A DNA stretch of 11,905 nt from Desulfobacula sp. (lineage in GTDB: Bacteria > Desulfobacterota > Desulfobacteria > Desulfobacterales > Desulfobacteraceae), in NCBI GenBank assembly GCA_029940245.1, contig JAOZRF010000044.1, positions 1 through 11,905 on the forward strand, read 5' to 3'. Numbering within the stretch: position 1 is the first letter of the stretch; the number at the start of each line of letters is the position of its first letter. The notes under the pieces are model-generated. The model saw only the letters and a list, made by a program, of their open reading frames with translations. It searched no databases and was not told where the DNA came from. This document shows positions 8,006 to 11,905 of the stretch, in pieces. A program made the position numbers and the translations under genes.

Positions 8006-8260
8006 ATGTTGATCCTTACAAGAAAATTAGGCGAAACAATAAGAATAGGAAACAAGATCAAGATTACCATCTTAGATGCAAAGGGAAGGCAGATAAGGGT
8101 TGGGATAGATGCCCCTCCAGACATAACTGTTCACCGCGAGGAAGTTTATCAAATGATTAAGCAACAGAATATCCTGGCGGCAGGATATGATGATTCAATC
8201 GGAAAGAACCTGTCCAATGTATGGAACAGGTTGAAAAACCCTAAGGAGGAAGTTGAGTGA
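8006..8260 (+). CDS. csrA: Carbon storage regulator CsrA (C-terminally extended)
   Basis: CsrA is a small dimeric RNA-binding protein that usually represses translation by binding GGA motifs near ribosome-binding sites. The first 55 residues match the family closely: '[15 protein letters not shown]', '[18 protein letters not shown]' and 'ITVHREEVY' contain the RNA-contacting region, including R6 and R44. The product is 84 residues rather than about 61-75; the last 25 residues add a charged, possibly helical tail. The start ATG 8006 lies 5 bases after the flgL stop without a clear ribosome-binding site, so it may be coupled. It overlaps fliW by 4 bases, and FliW is the known protein antagonist of CsrA. 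Confidence 0.96.
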   Translation: MLILTRKLGETIRIGNKIKITILDAKGRQIRVGIDAPPDITVHREEVYQMIKQQNILAAGYDDSIGKNLSNVWNRLKNPKEEVE

Positions 8261-8739
8261 AGATTTCTACCACCCGTTTTGGAGATATAAATATTGATGA
8301 ATCCAAGGTTATCCGGATGAAGGGGGGGATGTTGGGTTTTGAACACTTGAAAAGATATGAGCTTTTAATTCAGAGTGAAAAGATTCCCTTTTGGTGGCTT
8401 CAGTCAGTTGAAGATGGTTCGGTGGCTTTTGTCGTCATCAATTCTCTTGTCGTAAAACCGGATTACGAGCCGGTAATACCTGACGCTGAAGTAAAATTAC
8501 TTGAAATCGGATCGCCTGAGGAAGCTGTTTTGTTATCTGTTGTGACGATCCGTTCTGATTCGTTCAAGGTGACGGCGAACCTGATGGCCCCTATTGTGGT
8601 CAACGCAAAAAAAATGCTGGCAAAACAGGTTGTCCTTGTTGATTCAGATTATCCAGTTCAGTATCCTATAGCAGGAAATAATGCAGTTCTCGAAGGGAAG
8701 GCAAAAGCAGAAATACTCCCTTCGGTGTTGGCCCTGTAA
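8257..8739 (+). CDS. fliW: Flagellar assembly factor FliW (CsrA antagonist)
   Basis: FliW binds either flagellin or CsrA; when flagellin is exported, freed FliW binds CsrA and lifts its repression, linking assembly to flagellin translation (worked out in Bacillus subtilis). The 160-residue product matches the family: '[32 protein letters not shown]', '[18 protein letters not shown]' and '[23 protein letters not shown]'. It starts with GTG 8257 overlapping the csrA stop (GTGA), supported by a perfect AAGGAGG at 8243-8249. The tail after about residue 140 is variable. No flagellin gene is present in the window, so its target probably lies elsewhere. Confidence 0.96.
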   Translation: MKISTTRFGDINIDESKVIRMKGGMLGFEHLKRYELLIQSEKIPFWWLQSVEDGSVAFVVINSLVVKPDYEPVIPDAEVKLLEIGSPEEAVLLSVVTIRSDSFKVTANLMAPIVVNAKKMLAKQVVLVDSDYPVQYPIAGNNAVLEGKAKAEILPSVLAL

Positions 8740-8814
8740 AAAAAAGGTGATCGTGACAGATTCAAGGATCATGGCTGGGGATTGATGATTATGAAAAAAA
8801 TCCAATCTGTCAAA

Positions 8815-8857
8815 AAAATGACACAGTTCTTTTTGTCTGTAATAGGCAAGTCATTTT
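8815..8857. terminator. Possible bidirectional terminator between fliW and the convergent gene
   Basis: In the 132-base gap between the convergent fliW and the minus-strand gene, AAAATGAC (8815-8822) pairs with GTCATTTT (8850-8857), with a short inner ACAG/CTGT pairing (8823-8826 with 8837-8840) and a poorly paired arm between. Runs of A/T flank it, so it could end transcripts from either side. A second 9-base inverted repeat, TGACAGATT (8754-8762) with AATCTGTCA (8804-8812), lies just upstream. Neither is a strong GC-rich hairpin; this is a weak call. Confidence 0.3.
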
Positions 8858-8871
8858 AATAGACAGCCGCT

Positions 8872-9852
8872 TTATATAAACATTTCCAGTTTCTTTTTAT
8901 CAAGTGTACCGATGGTGATCTTCAGAGGTTCCCTCTGTTTTTTTGCCAGAGTAAACCAGTTTTTGATTTCATCCGTCAAAAATTCTTCTCCTACCTCATT
9001 GATATTGACGTTTTTTCCCACGGAATTATCCATAAAGCCCGAATTGATAAATGTCCATTGATTTTTTCGTTTTGAAATAATACCTGTATGGCCCTTTGTC
9101 AGCATTGAAAATGAAAGTATGCTGCCCTCCTTGACAAGGGGCTTTATCTCATGAATGAATTTTCTGGCAATCTTTGCGGGATTGTCAATGTTTTCATATG
9201 ATTTTGAAACTACTATTTTCCCTGTTTTTTCAGTCAGGCCTTCTCCGGTCAAATACGCATTGACCGGCAGCCTGTCATGGACAGCCATTTTCATCAGACT
9301 GTTTTTGATACCCTCCTGTCCATAGTACCTGTATCCAAGGGATTTTATACCGTTGACCACAAGTTCATAACAGTCGATTTTTTTGTGGGAAGTTCCGATA
9401 TACTGTTTTACGGCATCAATGAGTCGCGTCGAAAGGATTTCATCAGGCTTATCAAGATGGTCTGGATTCTGATCCCCTGCAACCAGAGACGGTTTGAGAA
9501 CCTGCTTTTTGCCCCAGGTGATCTCACTGGTTGCAGGATCTATATAAATTGTTTCGCCGGCTTTGATTTTGATAAACGGTTTGTTTTGGTTTATTTCCGC
9601 GTGGATGATGTGCCAGCAATTCTTTTTATACTTTGGGTGTTTTACAAGCAGATGCGAGACTGTGGGCATATCCCGGGTAATGGTCCCGATTGCAACAGAT
9701 GCTGTATCTTCTGATTTTACTAAAGTTCCTGTGATATCCGGGCTTTTAACTTTTTTGTGCAGAATCTTTGAAAAAAGGCCCTTTGGGGCTGAGGGTTCTC
9801 TTTTCGGTACAGACACAGTTTTGTTGTTCAATATGATCTGATGCAGTTCCAT
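8872..9852 (-). CDS. LysM-like / NlpC-P60-like cysteine peptidase, putative cell-wall hydrolase
   Basis: The 326-residue protein has a basic, probably disordered N-terminus (1-60), a LysM-like segment at about 64-105 ('TVSHLLVKHPKYKKNCW...IKIKAGETIYIDP'), and an NlpC/P60-like domain from about 142. That domain shows 'RLIDAVKQYIG' followed by 'DCYELVVNGIKSLGY' (nucleophile candidate C161), then 'KGHTGIISKRKNQWTFINSG' (candidates H255 and N270). NlpC/P60 enzymes cleave peptide stems of peptidoglycan. No signal peptide or membrane segment is seen, which is odd for a wall enzyme; it could leave by the flagellar export route, as FlgJ does, or act in the cytoplasm. It is convergent with fliW and has its own sigma-54-type promoter. 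The start ATG at 9852 has no good ribosome-binding site. The fold call is moderate; the flagellar role is inferred. Confidence 0.7.
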   Translation of the reverse strand: MELHQIILNNKTVSVPKREPSAPKGLFSKILHKKVKSPDITGTLVKSEDTASVAIGTITRDMPTVSHLLVKHPKYKKNCWHIIHAEINQNKPFIKIKAGETIYIDPATSEITWGKKQVLKPSLVAGDQNPDHLDKPDEILSTRLIDAVKQYIGTSHKKIDCYELVVNGIKSLGYRYYGQEGIKNSLMKMAVHDRLPVNAYLTGEGLTEKTGKIVVSKSYENIDNPAKIARKFIHEIKPLVKEGSILSFSMLTKGHTGIISKRKNQWTFINSGFMDNSVGKNVNINEVGEEFLTDEIKNWFTLAKKQREPLKITIGTLDKKKLEMFI

Positions 9853-9963
9853 TGTAAATGCTTGTCTCAGGAAGTTTATTAAATTTATTTTTTTCTTTTT
9901 TACCCGTCTCGCAAATCTGTCTTATGCTGAAACGGATTCAAAGAAACTACCTGTCGAAAAGTC

Positions 9964-9979
9964 TGCAATATGTGTACCA
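9964..9979 (-). promoter_or_regulatory. Sigma-54 promoter of the NlpC/P60-like gene
   Basis: On the minus strand the sequence TGGTACacataTTGCA has GG (9978-9977), exactly ten bases, then GC (9966-9965), and matches the sigma-54 consensus TGGCAC-N5-TTGCW with one mismatch. Transcription would start near 9952, leaving a leader of about 100 bases before the ATG at 9852. Sigma-54 and its enhancer-binding proteins drive rod/hook genes in many flagellated bacteria, which fits a flagellar role for the downstream gene. The activator site was not identified. Confidence 0.7.
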
Positions 9980-9990
9980 TGGGAGAGGGA

Positions 9991-10221
9991 TTAGCTGTCA
10001 ATAAGTTCAAGATCTATCAGATCAGGGTTTTTTGAATTATAGTATATAATATTTTTCAGGTGGTAAAAGCTATCGGCATCAATCTCAGTAAAATGCAGTG
10101 CCAGCCCGCCAGGATCAACCCTGACCACTTCACCTCTCATTACACCTGAGCATCCCGCCATCATGAATATGATGACTTTTTTAAAACATCTCATGTTACG
10201 CATCATTGCGGGAAACTTCAC
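9991..10221 (-). pseudogene. PilZ-domain gene remnant (C-terminal half only)
   Basis: The open frame on the minus strand is 76 codons, but only its last 47 residues look like a protein family: 'GEVVRVDPGGLALHFTEID' followed by 'DSFYHLKNIIYYNSKNPDLI' is the characteristic end of PilZ proteins from sulfate-reducing bacteria. The N-terminal half of PilZ, which carries the RxxxR cyclic-di-GMP-binding arginines, is absent. The preceding 29 residues, from the only upstream ATG (10221), are antisense to the neighbouring ATPase remnant and resemble nothing. Homology therefore stops at about 10137. The stop at 9991-9993 lies 11 bases upstream of the sigma-54 promoter on the same strand. I read it as a truncated, non-functional copy; a genuine small protein is unlikely. 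Confidence 0.65.
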
Positions 10222-10669
10222 TAAAAATCACTATATCAGCCAGATGCTTCATTCCATATATAAAATTGATAAACAGACAAATATCGGAGAGCTATAGTCC
10301 CGGATTGCCGCCATTGATCATGAGGCTGGGAAAATGGTAACGGAAATGTGCCGCAAATACCGCCCCCGGTTGATATTCAACATGGGAGAACATCCCGATG
10401 AAATTAAACTTTCCGAACAGATCAACAAAAATTTGAAGAGTATTCTTTCTCTCGAAGTCGATTATTTCGGTTTTATCTTTAATGATCCTGCAGTTCGAGA
10501 ATCAATTTAAAAGAAAACTCCTTTTATTCCATTCAATCGAAAAAAAATGACAACCAGAAATATTGAGCATATTGCCAATCGCATCGTGAAATACTGGCAC
10601 AGCCCGATAGAGAATAGTGCCCTGCGCCTCCTGGGCCACACACAGAAGATCTATGAAAATCACATTTGA
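10138..10669 (+). pseudogene. MinD/ParA-family (FlhG-like) ATPase remnant with two in-frame stops
   Basis: One frame of the + strand reads as the C-terminal half of a MinD-type ATPase: 'TPEHPAIMNMMTFLK', then 'FTKNHYISQMLHSIYKI', 'EMCRKYRPRLIFNMGE', 'LEVDYFGFIFNDPAVRESI', 'KKTPFIPFNRKK' and 'IEHIANRIVKYWHSPIENS', ending at TGA 10667-10669. The 'TPE' turn, the 'PRLIFNM' strand, the 'GFIFNDPAVRESI' motif and the 'IANRIVKYW' helix follow the order of FlhG/FleN-like proteins that set flagellar number and place. The frame is broken by TAG (10295-10297) and TAA (10508-10510), and the P-loop half is missing: homology starts at about 10138, where the minus-strand PilZ remnant ends. The family-level call is sound; FlhG as opposed to another MinD relative is less certain. 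Confidence 0.7.
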
Positions 10670-10739
10670 AAAATATCAGGCAAAACTAATCTTAAAAATC
10701 AACATTATTCAAAGGTTTGGATAAATATATATGCATAAG

Positions 10740-10756
10740 GCGGCATGAATTTTGCT
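10740..10756 (+). promoter_or_regulatory. Sigma-54 promoter of the diguanylate cyclase gene
   Basis: GG (10742-10743), exactly ten bases, then GC (10754-10755), within GCGGCATGaattTTGCT, matches the sigma-54 consensus YTGGCACG-N4-TTGCW well, including GGCA, the following G and TTGCT. Transcription would begin near 10767 and give a leader of about 47 bases before the ATG at 10814. It is the only strong promoter-like element in the 144-base gap (10670-10813) between the ATPase remnant and the cyclase gene. Confidence 0.72.
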
Positions 10757-10813
10757 TTATCATGAATATACTAAATGTAATTAAAAAAATATCTTTGAAG
10801 GAGTAGATGCTGC

Positions 10814-11671
10814 ATGAAACATATCGGAGAACTAATCTCATCTGCGGTGGAATCGGACAGGTTGTTTGACCGGGAATTTTCTTTTTTTAATCAAATGGGT
10901 AGAATCGATAAGAATGTTGCTGAAAAGAATAGAGAGCTGATTACTGAGAATAATAACCTTCGATGTGAAATAGAGAGATTGAAAAAGATTAATTTCATTG
11001 ATGCCATGACGGGAATCTATAATAAGAAGTATCTGAAAATAAGGCTTGGGGAGGAATTTGCCAAAGCGCGAAGGTATGGTTCCCCGCTCTCTTCAATTTT
11101 TATTGATCTGGATGATTTTAAAGCTGTTAATGATACATATGGTCATATTGCCGGCGACAAGCTGCTCAAGGAGGTGGCCTCTGTTTTAAAGGGTTTGTGC
11201 CGCAGTGAAGATGTGCTGGTTCGTTTTGGGGGTGAGGAGTTTGTCATTCTTATGTCAGATACTACTGCCTCTGAAGCCCTTATATTTGCTGAAAGAATCA
11301 GAGAAAAAGTTGAAGGCCATATCTTTTTTTATGAAGATATTAAGATCTCAGTGTCTGCAAGTCTGGGTGCAAGCACTATTAATAATGGTGATATTGAATA
11401 TGTAAGTGATCCGGAAGAATTAATATGTATGGCAGATAAAGCGATGTACACGGTCAAACAGAATGGTAAAAATAATACCTGCCATTTGCCTTTTTCAAGT
11501 ACTTCATTCAACTCTATTGGGAAAAATTTGCCGGTACTGGAAAATTTTTTACCTTATTCCCAAAGTTGCCTGGGTTTTTGGCCGCCAACACAAATAATCT
11601 ATAAAGCTTTTTATTCTATATTTAACTGGAATAGTCTAAGAAGTCTGTGGGTTAAAATACTGAAGAATTAA
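10814..11671 (+). CDS. GGDEF diguanylate cyclase with coiled-coil N-terminus
   Basis: The enzyme would make cyclic di-GMP from two GTP, in the cytoplasm. The 285-residue protein begins with a short helical region and a likely coiled coil (about 30-60, 'EKNRELITENNNLRCEIERLKK'-like heptads), then the GGDEF domain (about 60-222). The domain has the opening 'DAMTGIYNKKYL', the metal/GTP motif 'FIDLDDFKAVNDTYGHIAGD', the active-site GGEEF (139-143), an inhibitory RxxD site (R130-D133, 'RSED') and the closing 'ADKAMYTVKQNGKN'. All key residues are present, so activity is expected. Residues 223-285 form an AT-rich, aromatic tail unlike any GGDEF ending, possibly read-through past a lost stop. ATG 10814 follows GAAGGAG (10797-10803). 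There are no membrane segments or recognisable sensor domain. Confidence 0.9.
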   Translation: MKHIGELISSAVESDRLFDREFSFFNQMGRIDKNVAEKNRELITENNNLRCEIERLKKINFIDAMTGIYNKKYLKIRLGEEFAKARRYGSPLSSIFIDLDDFKAVNDTYGHIAGDKLLKEVASVLKGLCRSEDVLVRFGGEEFVILMSDTTASEALIFAERIREKVEGHIFFYEDIKISVSASLGASTINNGDIEYVSDPEELICMADKAMYTVKQNGKNNTCHLPFSSTSFNSIGKNLPVLENFLPYSQSCLGFWPPTQIIYKAFYSIFNWNSLRSLWVKILKN

Positions 11672-11682
11672 AATAGACTATT
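11630..11682. repeat. Short inverted repeat spanning the end of the cyclase gene
   Basis: AATAGTCTA (11630-11638) is repeated in inverted orientation as TAGACTATT (11674-11682), 35 bases apart, bracketing the cyclase stop codon. It could be a weak hairpin, the mark of a small insertion, or chance. The second copy is followed by TTATT rather than a run of T, so it is a poor terminator. Confidence 0.25.
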
Positions 11683-11700
11683 TTATTATCAAGAAATGGG

Positions 11701-11905
11701 AATTATGATTTCAATAATGCGCTCAGTGTGATCAGCGGTTTTTCTGAAATGGCTCTTGAAGAAACAGATCCAGAAGGGGAACTGCTCGAGGATCTCAATG
11801 AAATCCATACAGCAGCACAACGTGCTGCAGACATTACCAGACAATTGCTGGCCTTTGCCCGCAAGCAGACCATCGCCCCTAAGGTGCTTGCTCTGAATGA
11901 GAGTG
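11701..11905 (+). pseudogene. Sensor histidine kinase remnant, 5'-truncated, runs off right edge
   Basis: From about 11701 the frame reads 'NYDFNNALSVISGFSEMAL', then 'LNEIHTAAQRAADITRQLLAFARKQ', the dimerisation/phospho-transfer (HisKA) helices of the hybrid-kinase type whose H-box is normally 'AHDFNN'. Here the His is Tyr (TAT at 11704-11706) and everything before the H-box is missing: TAG 11674-11676 closes the frame just upstream and no ATG lies between. Without its sensor part, start and phospho-accepting His it cannot work as a kinase. The frame stays open to the end of the window, so the ATPase domain may follow outside. It could instead be the middle of a frameshifted gene, but no upstream kinase sequence is visible in the other two frames. 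Confidence 0.7.

Noticed and set aside
9903..9993. A short + strand frame ending at the TAG 9991-9993 with the string 'ETDSKKLPVEKSAICVPWERD'-like composition
   Set aside because: It has no start signal and no family resemblance, and it overlaps the leader and promoter of the minus-strand gene.
10295..10297. The TAG in the ATPase remnant read as pyrrolysine
   Set aside because: Some sulfate reducers use pyrrolysine, but the same frame also has a TAA at 10508 and lacks its N-terminal half, so decay is the simpler explanation.
1..11905. CRISPR arrays, tRNA or rRNA genes, intact insertion sequences
   Set aside because: No spaced repeat array, no cloverleaf-like sequence and no transposase frame were found on either strand.

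Overview
The window carries the second half of a flagellar basal-body/hook gene cluster and, downstream of it, a rearranged accessory stretch. The gene order flgF-flgG-flgA-flgH-flgI-flgJ(rod-binding only)-flgM-flgN-flgK-flgL-csrA-fliW, with P- and L-ring genes and a CsrA/FliW pair, points to a motile Gram-negative bacterium. It most resembles the Desulfobacterota (sulfate-reducing 'deltaproteobacteria', Desulfobacterales-like). The PilZ and MinD/FlhG remnants and the sigma-54 signals fit that, but the taxonomic call is an inference from gene order and protein style.

Bases 1-4452 hold the tail of flgF, then flgG, flgA (P-ring chaperone), flgH (L-ring lipoprotein), flgI (P-ring) and a short flgJ, all on the + strand with small gaps. 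They encode the distal rod and its two bushings. A strong sigma-28 (FliA)-type promoter at 4479-4506 then starts a second, late transcription unit (4546-8739): flgM (anti-sigma-28), flgN (chaperone for FlgK/FlgL), flgK and flgL (hook-filament junction), csrA and fliW. FlgM and FliW both act as partner-switch sensors of assembly: FlgM restrains sigma-28, and FliW restrains CsrA.

Bases 8740-9990 contain a minus-strand gene for a 326-residue protein with a LysM-like segment and an NlpC/P60-like Cys/His peptidase domain. It lies head-to-head with a good sigma-54 promoter (9964-9979). Because the FlgJ here lacks a peptidoglycan-hydrolase domain, this protein is a plausible candidate for opening the wall for the rod.

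Bases 9991-10669 are decayed. The C-terminal half of a PilZ-domain gene (- strand) is joined back-to-back, near 10130-10142, to the C-terminal half of a MinD/FlhG-type ATPase gene (+ strand) that has two in-frame stops. A second strong sigma-54 promoter (10740-10756) precedes a diguanylate cyclase gene (10814-11671) with intact GGEEF and I-site motifs and an odd 63-residue tail. The right edge holds a 5'-truncated histidine kinase that begins at its H-box, with the phospho-accepting His replaced by Tyr.
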